DNA from: Imbricaverruca yamaguchii
Lineage: Eukaryota > Arthropoda > Thecostraca > Neoverrucidae
NCBI GenBank assembly: GCA_034440575.1
Contig: JAOTOL010001100.1
Location: forward strand, 155,001 to 219,000
Direction: 5' to 3'
DNA length: 64,000 bases
Of this stretch, positions 9,543 to 21,523 are shown one piece after another. Made by a program: the position numbers and the translations under genes. Each line of letters begins with the position of its first letter. Within the stretch, counting starts at the first letter, position 1. The notes below the pieces were generated by a model. That model was not told the origin of the DNA, made no database searches, and was given only the letters and a program-made list of their open reading frames with translations.

Positions 9543-12500
9543 ATGGCCTCTTTAGTTTTACAGTGGAACATGCGTGGTTTTAGAGCCAATTTTGCCGATC
9601 TTCAGGCCGTTTTATCGACGAAATCCCGCCGTTGTCTGCCTACAAGAAACGAAACTGTCCCCTGGATCGTACTGCTCAATGAATGGCTATTCAGTCTTCC
9701 GCAAGGACATACCGACTTTCACAGTGGCACATGGTGGAACCATGCTGGCGGTGCACCATAGCGTACCCGCGCATCAGGTCACGCTGTGCACGTCGCTCCA
9801 GGCAGTTGCTGCCCGTGTGATGTTTAGTGATCGCCCTGTAACCATTTGTTCGCTGTACATGTCACCTAGGCTTTCTCTCCTCTCTGCAGAGCTTAGGCGT
9901 TTGATGTCTGAGCTCCCTTCGCCGGTCTTACTCCTAGGGGATTTTAACATACGGCATGACTACGCGACGCGACGCGTGACGCGACTAATGTTGGCGGAAG
10001 ACTCCTGGAACGTTTTATCCACGCCGAATCGCTATTCCTTTTAAATACAGGCTCGCCCACGCATTTTACTACACCGAGCGGGAGCACATCGGTTTTAGAT
10101 TTGTGCCTCTGTTCCCCGAAACTAGCTGAGCATTTTACCTGGTCTGTCGACAACGATCCGCTAGGAAGCGACCATTTCCCTGTGTGGTTGGACTACCGCA
10201 CTGGAGTTGTCCTCGGCATGAGGCCTCTGAGGTGGTACCTCCGAAAAGCAGACTGGGGGAATTTGAGGCCAAAATTGAGGAAAGGTTTGCTTCCGAAAAT
10301 GACATTCTACATTCAGTGGCTACCTTTACAGCGGCAGTCTTCGAGGCTACTATGTGTGTCCCAACGATCTCTGGGACTCCCCGTCGTGCCCCAGTTCCGT
10401 GGTGGACCCCGGAGTGTCGGGACGCAATCCGAGCCCGGAAGCGAGCCTTCAGAGTTTTTGACCGCGAAAGCTCAACGGCCAACATGATCGCCTTCATGAA
10501 AGCCAGAGCTCAAGCTCGTAGAACCGTGAAGGAGGCGAAACGAAAATCCTGGCAGAAGTGCGTCGGAGGCCTCGGCTCATCCACGCCCTCAACGGAGGTG
10601 TGGTCGCGCATAAAGCGCATATCCGGAAGATTCTGCTCCGCTCCGCTACCTGTCCTACAAGTTGCAGGACGTCGCATTATGTATCCAGACGAGGTAGCGA
10701 GGGAACTCGGCCGCGCGTTATACAAACTCAGCAGATCCGGAAATGATCACCCAAATTTCCAGCGTCATCGCTCCCAGAGCGAGAAAGTAAGGCTAAACTT
10801 CTCCGCATCAAAACGGCTGGTATAAACGACCCGTTCACGAATGCAGTATTTCGTTACGGAATGTGTCTGAGGGTCCCGATAAAATTTGCAACGAAATGTC
10901 GCGTCATTTACCACCATGCGCTCAAGTTGCTTTGTTATCGGTGTTCAATTTACTGTGGAAGAAAAGGTAATTTTCCGGAAGGCTGGAGAGAGGCAGCTAT
11001 AATTCCTCTTCTCAAACCAGGCAAGGATTGGCATGATCCACTCCACTATCGCCCGATTTCGCGGACATCCTCACTATGTAAACTAATGGAGAAAATAGTT
11101 AATGTTCGCCTGTCATGGTACTTGGAAGACAAAGATTTTAGCAAATTCGCAGTGTGTTTTTGGAAGAATCGTGGTACGATAGACCATCTTATTACCCTCG
11201 ACACCGACATACGTGCTGCTTTTAAGAAGAAACGACATGTTGGAGCTGTGTTTTTTTACATTGAGGGCGAGCTCGATGCGGCATGGCGTCATGGCATACT
11301 TTTAAAAATACATGTATGCGGCCTCCGTGGCCCGCTTGCTCTCTTTCTTCAAAACTACTTGAAAGATCGTCGGTTCAGAGTTCGCATTGGCAACCATTTT
11401 CAGAATGGTTCCGGCAGGTGAATGGGGTGCCGCAGGGCTGCGTGCTTAGCGTGACTCTGTTTGCCCTCCTTATCAATGACATCGGCAGCGCGTTGCCACC
11501 GTCTATCTGTAGCTCTCTTTTTGCCGACGACTTCGCTATTTGGACGTCGAGCACCTCAGCACCGGCCATACAAAGGCAGCTACAACTCGCTGTCTCCCGC
11601 CTGGAGCGATGGGCAAACGTGAGTGGTTTCCGATTTAACAGGCAAGACTGTGGCCACTCATTTCTATCGGCGTCGAGGCTGCCGAAACATGGAAGTCAGG
11701 CTGTATCAGTCGAAAATTCCTATGAGACCGGTGGTTAGATTTCTTGGTGTTCTCCTCGACTCTAGCTTAACATATCTGGATCACTTTAAAATGCTTCGTG
11801 ACAAGTGTTTCAAAACTCTGAATATTCTTAAGGTGGTTTCACGTACCTCATATGGTGCCGACAGACTCACATTGCTGCTTTTATACCGATCTTTGATCCG
11901 GTCTAAGCTCGACTATGCTTGTTTTGTGTATGACTGTGCGTGTGCAACAGCGAAGCGAACGCTAGACACCATTCACCACACTTCGCTACGTATTGTTACC
12001 GGTGCTTTTCGTACGTCACCGGCAGTCAGTTTTAGCAGAAGCCAACAAGCCTAGTCTTGCCATGCGTCGCGAATTACTTGGGATGCGCTATGCATGCAAG
12101 CTGCGCCAGTTTCACGAACACCCCACATGTCGGTCCGTGTTTTCCCGACGTATCCTTGCTCTGTTCAGAGGGATGCGACGGTGAACATCTGTTCCTTTCT
12201 GTATGAGGATCCGCGCCATGTTCGAGAACAGTGGCATACGCTTGAGTGGGGTAGTGTGTGTGGATACTTTAAAAACTCCTCCCTGGAGACTGGTCTCTCC
12301 AGATATTGATCTATCGCTGGCATGCATGAGAAAAGGTGATGTCGTTCCTGCAGAACTCAGTCAGAGCACTGGAACTTATTACGTCATACGGGGACCACAC
12401 GTCGACATATACGGACGGTTCCAAAACGGGCACCGGTGTTGGCAGTGCCTTTGTGACAGACAATGCAACTGGAACGTTTTCGCTTCCAGCAAATGCATCA

Positions 12501-13218
12501 TTTTACACCTCAGAGTTGGTTGCAATCAATAAAGCTGTGTTTTATTGAGATTGGGCATGCTACACTATATGCGATATACAGCGACTCGCTCAGCAGCCTA
12601 TTGGCGCTCAAGGGGTTTTACCCACAAAACCCAGTAGTACAAGACGTTTTATCTAGGCTCACGTTGCTCAACACGATAGGTAAAAAAGTAGTATTCTGTT
12701 GGCTCCCAAGCCACGTAGGAATCGTCGGAAATGAGGCTGCGGATGTCGCAGCGAAGCGCGCCGCTGAATGTCCACGCACTCTACGTCTCCCTCTCCCTGC
12801 GAGGGACTTTTCCCAGACATTAAGAGTTGGGTTATAAAGAAATGGGAAGCCGGCTGGGAGTGCATGACTCATAAATTGACAAGTCAAGTATCTTCTCGGT
12901 GAGTGGCCGTCATCACATAACATCAGACGCAACGAGGTGGTGCTATGTCGCTTACTAATAGGCCACACATTCGGCACCCACAGTTACCTTCTAAGCGGTG
13001 ACGAAAAGTCATTATGTCAGAGGTGTCATGCTTCCCTATCAGTACAACACATATTGGTTGTGTGCCCCAGACCTGCACATGCGCGGAGACGCCACTTCGG
13101 TAGCACTACGCTATCGCTACGGGAAGTATTAGGGGATGAAACTCCGTTTATACAATCGGGACAGTTATTCCGTTTCCTCTCAAAGGTTAGGTTTTCTGTG
13201 GCATATACGCCCCATTAA
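9543..13218 (+). pseudogene. LINE-1 ORF2: endonuclease, reverse transcriptase, RNase H (frameshifted)
   Basis: The reading frame starts MASLVLQWNMRG at 9543 and shifts several times. An APE-type endonuclease is recognisable by VCLQETKL (about 9630), LLGDFNIRH (about 9935) and GSDHFPVW (about 10165). The RT follows with HYRPISRTSSLCKLMEKIV (about 11045), GVPQGCVLSVTLFALLIND (11425) and the catalytic FADDF (11520). RNase H has YTDGSKTGTGVG (12405), ELVAIN with YSDSLSSLLAL (12515-12610) and WLPSHVGIVGNEAADVAAKR (12700). A C-terminal CHA...CP-type zinc segment ends at 13218. The order endonuclease-RT-RNase H is that of I-group LINEs. In life it would nick target DNA and reverse-transcribe element RNA in the nucleus. 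At least five frame changes make it a pseudogene. Confidence 0.88.
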
Positions 13219-13346
13219 TGCGATGACATATATGTTGTAAGACCAGGATGGTTGTGCCGTACGTCATGGCAATATATTAAATGTGTCGCATCTGGTAGCC
13301 TTAGTCAGTTTCGCCTTTAAAAATTTGATATGAATGACGCTGTTAT

Positions 13347-13405
13347 GGGCGCTGCATGACCTCTGCAGTCGATGCGCCCCTAAACCCCAATAACCAACCA
13401 ATCAC
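13347..13405 (+). other. LINE-1 3' stem-loop and tail
   Basis: GGGCGC (13347-13352) pairs with GCGCCC (13374-13379), with an inner CTGCA/TGCAG helix, followed by the CCAATAACCAACCAA tail. The same two-helix structure recurs at the ends of LINE-2, LINE-4 and the 57-bp insertion, with different inner sequences. I infer that it is the RNA structure read by the element's own reverse transcriptase. Confidence 0.65.
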
Positions 13406-13599
13406 TTAAGGGAAGTTGCTATGGGGGTGGACCCGGGCCCTGCTCGTCGAGCACTTTCCGATGACACTTCTTTCGTTTTCGTGTGACAATTAGTTTGGAT
13501 TTTAGAGGGGCTTACTACCCCCTCCCCCGAGACGGGGTGTGAGGATCTGACTGGAGAGACGGAGCGGGTTAACCAAGTTTGATTAATAAAGTCGAGAGC

Positions 13600-15130
13600 C
13601 ATACCGGGTGTTGCCGGTTGTTTCCGAGCATATTGTTGATTTTAACATCCATGTTACAGGCCCGTAAGTAGTTTGCACCGTGCCGCCTTTCCATGCGATA
13701 TTGGGGCAACTGGGCACATTTACGGCAGAGCGGCGGCCTGGAAAGATCTGGAAGATGGTCATGAGTCAGTCTCGTATGGCCAAGCCGGAGTTGTCTGAGT
13801 CACCTCCACTTTACTTATGTTTTGCGAGCTGATGGAACACGGAGCCAAAGTCGGTTTGATGTGGTAAGAATGACTGGAGTACCTGGTCGTCCATTCATTT
13901 TGTAGATATGTTTCGAAACATTTGTTAGGTTTAAAACATTGGAGAGCGTAGGGGGATTTCCATCGGTGTTTGTGAGACCTTATTAAATCGCCATATCATA
14001 AGGTCATGCATTATGCGATATTGCACAAATGTCCGGGGTCCGGGTATCATGTGAAGGGATGAGAATGCCATATGTCGATCAGCTCAAGCACATGACACTT
14101 TCTTTGCTACTGCAATCAATCAAGCAATGCTACTTGCCTTGATTGCGACATGGCGACTTTCATTGCGTTCAGGTGTGAGAAACGGTGGTAAGTTAGGGAG
14201 TCTTGCGCCGAAGCGTAAGTCCGACCCACAGCGGCTGCACCAGCCTTCTCGCCATGACCAGAGCCATCTGTGTTGAAAAGCTCGTCATTATGTACACTTG
14301 TTTACTCCATGAAAGACGCTCACACCTCGTATTCCGTGGTATGGAACTTATTGAAGTGGATTAAGTATTTAAGTATATACTTAAGTATTTACTGGATAGT
14401 GCGTTGCAATGCCACAAAGGTAACAAACTAGTTTTTGTTGCAATTGGCAGCGATGGCATTCCCAACGTTGCAGTGACCACTTCAGCGAACCCGGCTACAA
14501 TGTTCAATGGTATCATAAGGTGCCTGCCGTGGCCTTGGACCCACGTCTGCTCGAACGCTGAAAATGCTGGATGATTTGGTGTGCTCTTGACATGATTCAT
14601 GTATCGGATTATAGGAAGATTCCACGGTCCAACATGGACGGAACATTGAGATCCACCCATTTATGCAGCACTTGAGGTGGAAGGTTCACCTTCGGAGTGG
14701 CTGCCTTCGCATGCAACCTACTCAATACGAATATGATTGTTCCTTCCATGGTGCATATATATGTTATTCCATTATGTTAACTCCACAGACCATATGCAAA
14801 CATGTATTAATCATCGCACATGCCTAATGGCAACATCGAGGCAGACATCTCCACGTACCTGGGGATTGCATGCTCGCAATGCATTTTTGTCCCGAATATA
14901 TGTTTGACTCGGGCCTAATCTGAAATTTTAGAACAAGGGTCTAAAACCACCACAGCCACCCTCTTCCAGGCTCACCAAATCTCCACCCACCATCTCCCAG
15001 ACCCGCCAAATGTCCCCCTGTGATGAGTCCACCTGTCCTGCGTTCCCGCGAAGTTTCCGTATCTGTTTTGAAGTACACTATGTGCCGGTTTCTCGACGAT
15101 TAATTTGACCAGACTTCGCCATGTGCTGTA
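13600..15130. other. Intronic stretch with no recognised gene
   Basis: Between the TTAA element and the last visible NASP exon I see no coding exon, transposon terminus or structured RNA. Only short open frames without family resemblance occur here. Confidence 0.5.
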
Positions 15131-15140
15131 TGTTGCTCAG

Positions 15141-15284
15141 CTCGCTGGTGGCGCGGGGCCGTCTACATCTGGGCCGCCCATATCTCCGGTGAAGGCTATG
15201 ATGTCTTCTAGGCCAGCGACCTCTGCTGGCTCGGCCGACGAGCAGAAGGAAGTCCACAGCATCGGGCACCTTGTCAAACGGAAG
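15141..15284 (+). CDS. NASP: NASP exon (C-terminal, nuclear localisation region)
   Basis: A pyrimidine-containing acceptor (ttgctcag, ending 15140) opens a phase-0 exon that fits the phase-0 donor at 4459. It encodes a Gly/Ser/Pro-rich linker (AGGAGPSTSGP) and then EVHSIGHLVKRK, which corresponds to the DISHLVRKKRK nuclear-localisation motif near the C terminus of vertebrate NASP. The end is uncertain. A weak donor GTTGGT follows AAG at 15284. Alternatively the frame runs on 11 codons (GRHPCPKVAY) to a stop near 15320. No further NASP exon was found downstream. The four exons together give a short somatic-type NASP without the long acidic insert, as far as visible. Confidence 0.8.
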
Positions 15285-15965
15285 GTTGGTCGCCACCCAT
15301 GCCCGAAAGTCGCTTATTGATGGTAGTTGCGCAGTTCAGCATGGCGCTGTGATTTATAAGAGTGCTGTGAAGAAGACTACATCACTTAGGCCAGAGGAAG
15401 CGAATTTTGACATTGTGTTTTCATGCAAATCCCATCGGGGTGATATGAAATTCCATCATGTGTGGTGGGAGACAATTACAGGTAGATGTTCCTATGGATG
15501 TCGTGCCCTGCATGCGTCGATTTGTATCTGATGCCAGCCCATGATTACAGAAGGCAGGCGTTTCACCCAAGGATACATTTTAACTTTCGTGCTGAGGAGT
15601 TTAGGCAACGCATCAACAATTTAAAAGGCTGTCCTGTACATCATTGAGCTTTGCATACAGGCTACAAAGAGTATTTTTGGCTGTCATTTACCCAATAATA
15701 ATTGTACCAATAATATCAACAAATTAGATAGGTGCCTAGGCAGTATCTTAAAAATTACTTTTCAGTACCTGTGCGGATGAAAAACAATCACTCTGAGATT
15801 GAAAGATGAAAAACGCTGAATAGGTGAATCATGATGAAACCCCAGATTGCGTCATCATAGTAATAAAATAAAGTAACGGCCAGAGTAACAAACATACAAA
15901 TTTGGACAAATTGTATGTTGCATCCACTCTTCCTGAACCACATTGTTGAGGTCAGTACCTTCACA

Positions 15966-16335
15966 CAGGCGCACCGGAGGGGGGGCCAGGGCCCGGGCCC
16001 CCATGAGACCAAAGTGCCCTTCTGGCCAAAAGTGCCCCTTTGACCGAAAAGTTCGCTCTTGGCCGGAATGTCTCAAATTCAGCCCAAAAATCACCTACCT
16101 GATGTGCCCGACCTGTGCCAAAGGTGCTCTTTGGACCCAAAACTGCCATTTTGGCGATTTCCCCCCCCCCCCCCATCCCCGGTCAACAAACCGGGGATGG
16201 GGGGGGGGCCGGAGTGTGCCCCGGACCGCAAAGTGGCCTTTTGGAGCCGATTAGGTGCCCTTTTGGAGCCGGGCAAGTGCCCTTTTCGGTCCGCCACCCC
16301 CCCCCCCCCATGGAAAAATCCTGGGTGCGCGCCTG
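15966..16335. mobile_element. 370-bp MITE with perfect 8-bp TSD
   Basis: CAGGCGCACC at the left is mirrored by GGGTGCGCGCCTG at the right, and CCTTCACA flanks both sides (15958-15965 and 16336-16343). The related transposon at 28670 lacks this block, which confirms insertion. The interior is made of 'ggccaaaagtgcccctttg'-like and 'ttttggagccg' units and C/G homopolymers, so the open frames across it are artefacts. The 8-bp duplication and CAG-type ends suggest a hAT-type non-autonomous element (inference). Confidence 0.85.
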
Positions 16336-17890
16336 CCTTCACATGATTATCATTTTGCTTCTCCCTTTCTTCATGAATGTAGAGTTCATGAATATAGCGC
16401 GGTGCTTGAAATGAAGCAGGCAATTCCATTGTTTGGTACTTCTCCGCATTAATCCTGCCACGTATGGCGGAAGGACACCTGTGCACCGCCCTAGCAAAGA
16501 CCTACATTGCATGTTTTACTTGGACGTGCTTGCTTACTTGCATCAACAGTAGGGGATGGAAAGGAGGCATTGTGGTAGCATTCCAGCTGATGAGGTGGCG
16601 TTCCCCTTTGGGCATGGCAAGCGGCCCATTCGGCCTCCTTAGACCTAATACCGTCTCTCCCCTGCGATAACTATTTCAGCCTCATTCAGCTCTGAATTTT
16701 CCCCTTCCCAACAAAGCAGAACAATCTTAGAATCCACTCGCCCTACCTTGATCATATGCTTTCCTTAGAACAGCACACGCAGATCTGCCACTAATGTCAC
16801 CAATGTAAACTGAGATATTCATCATCCACATTGTACCACACATCTGTGCAACGTAGGCTGAGGTGGTTTAAGGTTAACCCCGCTCAAGACATAGAACTCA
16901 CGCTGCACTGTATCGACGTATATGCCAAATGCAAGGCTATGAAAACAATTGAATGTAAACAAAATTCAGCGCAGCGATGTTTTGCGCTTTCGTGACAAAT
17001 TATAGTGCCACAGGACACAATGCACGCTTCGCAATTCATTTTTTATATTTAACCTGCACGGCCGGGAGGCTGTTATACTGGAAAGATCTTGGAACAATAT
17101 AAAGAATACCATGAAAAAAATAGGATCAAATGTTTCCACTACAAGAGAGAATTATGGCATTCAGGTTGTTACCTGTGACGAAGGAAAAAGCCAGTGAGCT
17201 ATGGACAAATGGCAATTGAAAAAAAACCCATAATTTTCACTTAAATGTGCACATTTCGAGTATTTTGTGTGCTCAAATCAGAAAATGAACTTGAAATAAT
17301 TATATTTTTGTTCACTTATAGTATTCGCTTGCCATATCACCAAGGAACTGGTCTCCATATGCAGCATACTTTCCAAGCATCCACGTCAGGAGCTCTTGCG
17401 TTGTAAAAAATATGGCACATAAGAAAAACCTTCGGAAATGGTTTTGTGCACATTTTCACGCACTAAAATGAACAGAGAGTTGGGGAAGCCCAGTTGTTGT
17501 GCCATTTATTCGCAGCACTTCAGTATATCGAGCCCCGCGTTTACGTGGATTTTTCATCCTTCAGACTGGCCGGAAAAAAAAACAGATGAACATATGAATA
17601 ATTCCTTGTACCGCGCGCGGCAGAGCGCTATTGGCCTTTTTTAATGTGTAGAAAACGATGAGACGTTCAAATATTTGCTCTGATCTTTGATTTATCAATC
17701 ATGCTCGCCAGTATTCATCCACAAATTCACCTGTATTTTCATGCGTTTTTCATCCTGGAATGGGCCAGTCCTAGGATGAAAGTATTCATCCCATGTTCTT
17801 CATAAACAATGTCTGCTAATTTGCAGCATTTGTGAAATTTATTATTGTAAGGTTAAGATAAATGAAGAAACAATTCTAACTTTTTCCCCT

Positions 17891-17993
17891 TTTAAATCCC
17901 AAAAAAAAAAAAATAAAAAAATAAAAAAATATTAAAAAAAATTTTTTTTAAAAAAAAAACCCCAATAATAATAAACACAAAAAAAAAAAACAA
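17891..17993. repeat. Anomalous A/T homopolymer block
   Basis: About 100 bp of nearly pure A and T runs replaces the ordinary-complexity sequence that the paralogous element has at 41085-41182. The flanks align well on both sides. It may be a local expansion or an assembly or consensus error. Confidence 0.7.
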
Positions 17994-18949
17994 ACCTGAG
18001 CCCTCGTAAGTCGCTGAATAGGATAGAGGTTTGGGTATTCCTGTATTTATTAATGCAGATTTATATGCCTGCATTATTTGCCTGTAATCCGTATTGAGAT
18101 GCTATTTAGTCATGATATTCAATGCTGTTAAGGGTGGCTCAAGGCTCATGGGTCGATCCAGCCAGCCCGTTGTCATTCAGCTTGGGTTGGGTAAGATTTA
18201 ATAAATTGCTGACACAAAATACCTGATTTGTATGGTTTAGGTGCAAGCTCTAGTTGAAAGCTATACTTTTTTTTCTTCAAATAAAATGTTCCGTTTTTCT
18301 GAAGAGTTTGAGTAAAGGATAATTATAGTTCAAATCAGGCTATCTATGCTGGTGATGGCCCATCCACTTGTTCCAAATCCTTCCTGCATTAGCTGACAAT
18401 TACTTGGGTTTAGCCAATGTCATGATTTGGCCATTAAGTATGTCAGCTCATCAGAATTTCTGTTTATGCTACAGCTTCACATGTTTTTTTTTTAAAGGCG
18501 CATGGTATGAGTTTGTATTTCATGGATTCATGCATATTCATAGATTGCTGCACATATGTTCATCATGCTATATAATCATCTGCATTGTGAGGATACACTG
18601 TGAACTTCATGCCTAACTTCATGAAGATACACATTTAGTTCATTATACAATAATTTTCAGCCTGCCAGGAACATCTTCACTACACGTCCATTAGGTTTTG
18701 TGATGATATGCATTTGTATCAAGGCCCATTCTGTATTCACCTAAGAGTGAAACTATTGATACCTGCTGGAAAAGCAAGACAAGGATGAAAACATTGAAAA
18801 CATGCACTTTATTTCCATCACAACCACCATGTGTGTTTGCAATATGTTTATGAAAAGATGAAAGTCGTCACCAAGGATGAAAACCTGAAACTTCCATTAC
18901 CTGTGACTTTCCATGCAAAATGGTGAATTTTTATTTACTGTACCTAGGT

Positions 18950-19370
18950 ACTTCAGGTATTTATCCAGACCTAGATAAAATGTTATGTTTTATGTCTTGT
19001 CATACAGGGTATAGTGTAAAAATGATGATGCGACCGCTTATTTTCTCCGTAGATCATTGCTTTTCAGTTGGCAAACAAATACACGATCATAATCTTCACT
19101 CTGAAAAGATAGCACATGGCGTATAATTATCCGTACCTGGTGTCAAACGTGATAAAGAAGACATTCAACACTTCATGCACTCAAGTTAATACTCTGACAT
19201 CGAAAACCGTATGTTTCTACCTTAATTCGACATTATCTCAGAGGATGAATACTCGCAACAGGCCGCGCCAGCAACCGTCGACAAGGTCGGAAGTTCCTTG
19301 CGATTCCGTATTATTTTATTTCAATATATTCGATAACGTCATGGCCGAAAAATTTGTTTCGGGCGATTCT
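18950..19370. other. Unassigned sequence right of the DNA transposon
   Basis: No exon, transposon end or RNA gene is recognisable here. Short open frames have no family resemblance. Confidence 0.4.
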
Positions 19371-19372
19371 GG

Positions 19373-19765
19373 TTTTACGGTTAGGTTAGGTTATACTATA
19401 TTATGATGTAATTTATTTTATATATTTTGCTAGGTTAGGTGATATGGTATGTTAAATTAGGTTAGATTACGTTACATGGTATGTTAGGTTAGGTTAGGTT
19501 ATATGGTATGTTAGGTTAGGTTATATGATATGTTAGGTTATATGGTATGCTAGGTTATATGATGTGTTAGGTTATATGATGTGTTAGGTTATGTTATATG
19601 ACGTGTTAGGTTATGTTATATGATGCGTTAGGTTAGGTTATATGATGTGGTAGGTTATGTTATAACATAACCTACCACATCATAACATATCGCATAAATG
19701 CGATATGTTAGGTTTTGTTATGCGATATGTTAGGTTATGTTATACGATGTTGTCATAGTATAGGT
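19373..19765 (+). repeat. Degenerate TTAGG-like tract with palindromes
   Basis: GGTTAGGTTA and TTATATGATGTGTTAGG units make up an interstitial telomere-like satellite. At 19641-19684 a 44-bp perfect palindrome switches the strand from TTAGG to CCTAA and is followed by a second hairpin with 13-bp arms (about 19684-19711). TTAGG is the usual arthropod telomere unit. Here the units are interrupted and lie inside a transposon-rich region. Confidence 0.8.
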
Positions 19766-19799
19766 TATTTTATTGTATTTTGTCCCCGACTTAATGCAT

Positions 19800-21500
19800 A
19801 TGACGTCATCAACCGTCGCTGACTTAAAAGTAATCATTTGCAGAGAAAATGAGTGGTCGCATCATCGTTTTTACATTAAAATACAATATTCAAAAAGCAA
19901 GGATTAAAAAACTCAATTTTACCTAGGTCTAGACGTTTACCGGTACTTCATATGAAGTGAGATTACTGTGCATATTACTATGAAATGCATTTCCATTAAC
20001 CAATGATCTATCCAATAACGGCATACCAAGCACTGGATGTATATTTGTGCAATATGTATCGTCCCAAAAGTCGCCTCCAACTTACTCGCCACACGATGTA
20101 GACAATAGCGATGGCTGCGCGGTCTCGCGTGACGGAGGCAAACCTATGGAACATATAGGTTAAGGTGGCACTATCGAGATCGACTCGAGGCATGCGATTG
20201 GCCGAAGGATATTTCCACCGCTGCACCGGTCCTGATGTTGCCTAACCACACCGGGAAAGTGCTGAAATCGCCCATGGTTACAGTACTAACAAACGCTGAG
20301 GTGTTTTTTTTGCTTCCAGAGTTCAACGTTGTTTCTACAAAAAAAAACTATTTTTTAAATACACCAAATTAAGCGTATTATATTTCATAATTGTGGTACA
20401 GGAAGTACCTATCTTCATGCCCATGCGAATGAAGGTCAAGTGTGTGAGCCCTTTACAACATTACACGGTCTGAAGCTGCCCGACTAGGGGTCTGTTCCGG
20501 CGACCTCATCCGGAATAGGTTTACCCCCATACAACCTCCACCGAATGAGGAAAATCTAATCCGGCCGATCGGCGGTTGAGGAAGTGCAAACTCGGAATAC
20601 GACAAACGTGCCACAGGAATTTGATGGGTAAATTGTATGTTCAGACATGCATGCCAATTTGCATGCTTACTGGTATGCATCCATGCTTTTTCTTTGCATG
20701 TGTGCATCAATGTCTGATGGTGGGGCTCCGTGTGCCCTCCATATGGGTCAGGTGGTTTCCGTCTGGTACACGGGTTTTAATATTTATGAAAATTATTTGT
20801 AGAGCCATGTGCAGGCAATGGCCAAGTAAAATTGGATTGGAGGTCACACTCCATAGAGCCGAACGCTAGCAATTAAAATTATTGGGGGAAGGGAAACCCA
20901 GCATTGGTAGACACTTTCCCACTCAAATGTATAAAGCAGCACCCCTGCTCAAACAGGTAACCCATCAAGTACACCGCACTATTCTAATGCTCCTCGCTAG
21001 ACGGTCTTTCGTCCCAAGGTGCCCCCCCCCCCCCCAGAGTAGAAGGCGCTCATTCAGTATGCTCCAGTGCAGTCTCCTTTCGTCGCTTAATGAATATTGT
21101 ACTGAACGAGAGCTTCGAGGGACTACCGCAATAGCGCCTTTCTGAAGAAATGCGTTTCCCTCCAGACCAGTGCCTGCCTACCCAGCATTTGAAAATGTTT
21201 GGATCTCCGCCCCTGAAATAAATGACTGGAGCTCCAGAAGCAGCACAAGCTATGGTCATCCACTGTTCGTCAGCTTCCAGGTTTAGTCGTTTTTTTTTAA
21301 ACAGCTTGCAGCGTGTTTTATTAATCCTCCAATAGCTGCTGCACAGTGGGATTCATCGGGCTTTCACAACATCAAGTAAGTATATCAATCAACAAAAAAT
21401 GTCGGCACTGGTACGCGCAACATCGGAGCAAGCGACCGAGAACGCCACCGTTCTGCACATATGCAATAAATAACACTACAACCATGTCGCCACCAACAGC
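19800..21500. other. No recognised gene
   Basis: The stretch contains short open frames and A/T or C runs only (for example a C-run near 21020). I find no exon or transposon landmark until LINE-2 begins at about 21524. Confidence 0.4.
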
Positions 21501-21523
21501 TGATTAAAGGACAAAACTCTTCA

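Larger units (their letters stand above)
7401..13405 (+). mobile_element. I-clade non-LTR retrotransposon, near full length (LINE-1)
   Basis: A roughly 6.0-kb LINE with a GC-rich 5' UTR, ORF1, and an ORF2 carrying endonuclease, reverse transcriptase and RNase H, ending in AATAACCAACCAA-type units. The 5' start (tgcccgcagg) matches the start of LINE-4 (ctcccgcagtgg). The flanks are an imperfect target duplication, TCACTTTTCAGGA on the left and TCACTTAAGGGA on the right, inside TTAA element copy B. RNase H downstream of the RT places it in the I/R1-type group. Frameshifts, stops and an ORF1 deletion make it inactive. Confidence 0.88.
6627..13568 (+). mobile_element. piggyBac-like TTAA element, copy B, split by LINE-1
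   Basis: The left part is 6627-7400 and the right part is about 13417-13568, together roughly 930 bp, colinear with the uninterrupted copy at 54474-55307. The right end is GGAGCGGG followed by TTAA (13569-13572). The left target site has decayed to TCTA. The break between the parts is exactly where the I-clade LINE begins and ends. A 57-bp LINE-tail insertion at 6837-6893 is a further, independent hit. Confidence 0.75.
15741..18940 (+). mobile_element. Non-autonomous DNA transposon, 8-bp TSD (deletion derivative)
   Basis: This 3.2-kb element begins CAGTATCTTAAAAATTAC and ends ATTTTTATTTACTG, forming imperfect inverted ends. It is flanked by TGCCTAGG (15733-15740) and TACCTAGG (18941-18948), an 8-bp duplication with one mismatch. 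Both ends and most of the interior (15741-16540, about 16915-18940) match the transposase-bearing element at 28670-41754. The gene-containing middle is replaced by about 375 bp of unrelated sequence (16540-16915). A 370-bp MITE has inserted near the left end. Confidence 0.85.

Noticed and set aside
15943..16486. Pro/Gly-rich frames around 16 kb
   Set aside because: They run across a MITE made of short repeats and C/G homopolymers.
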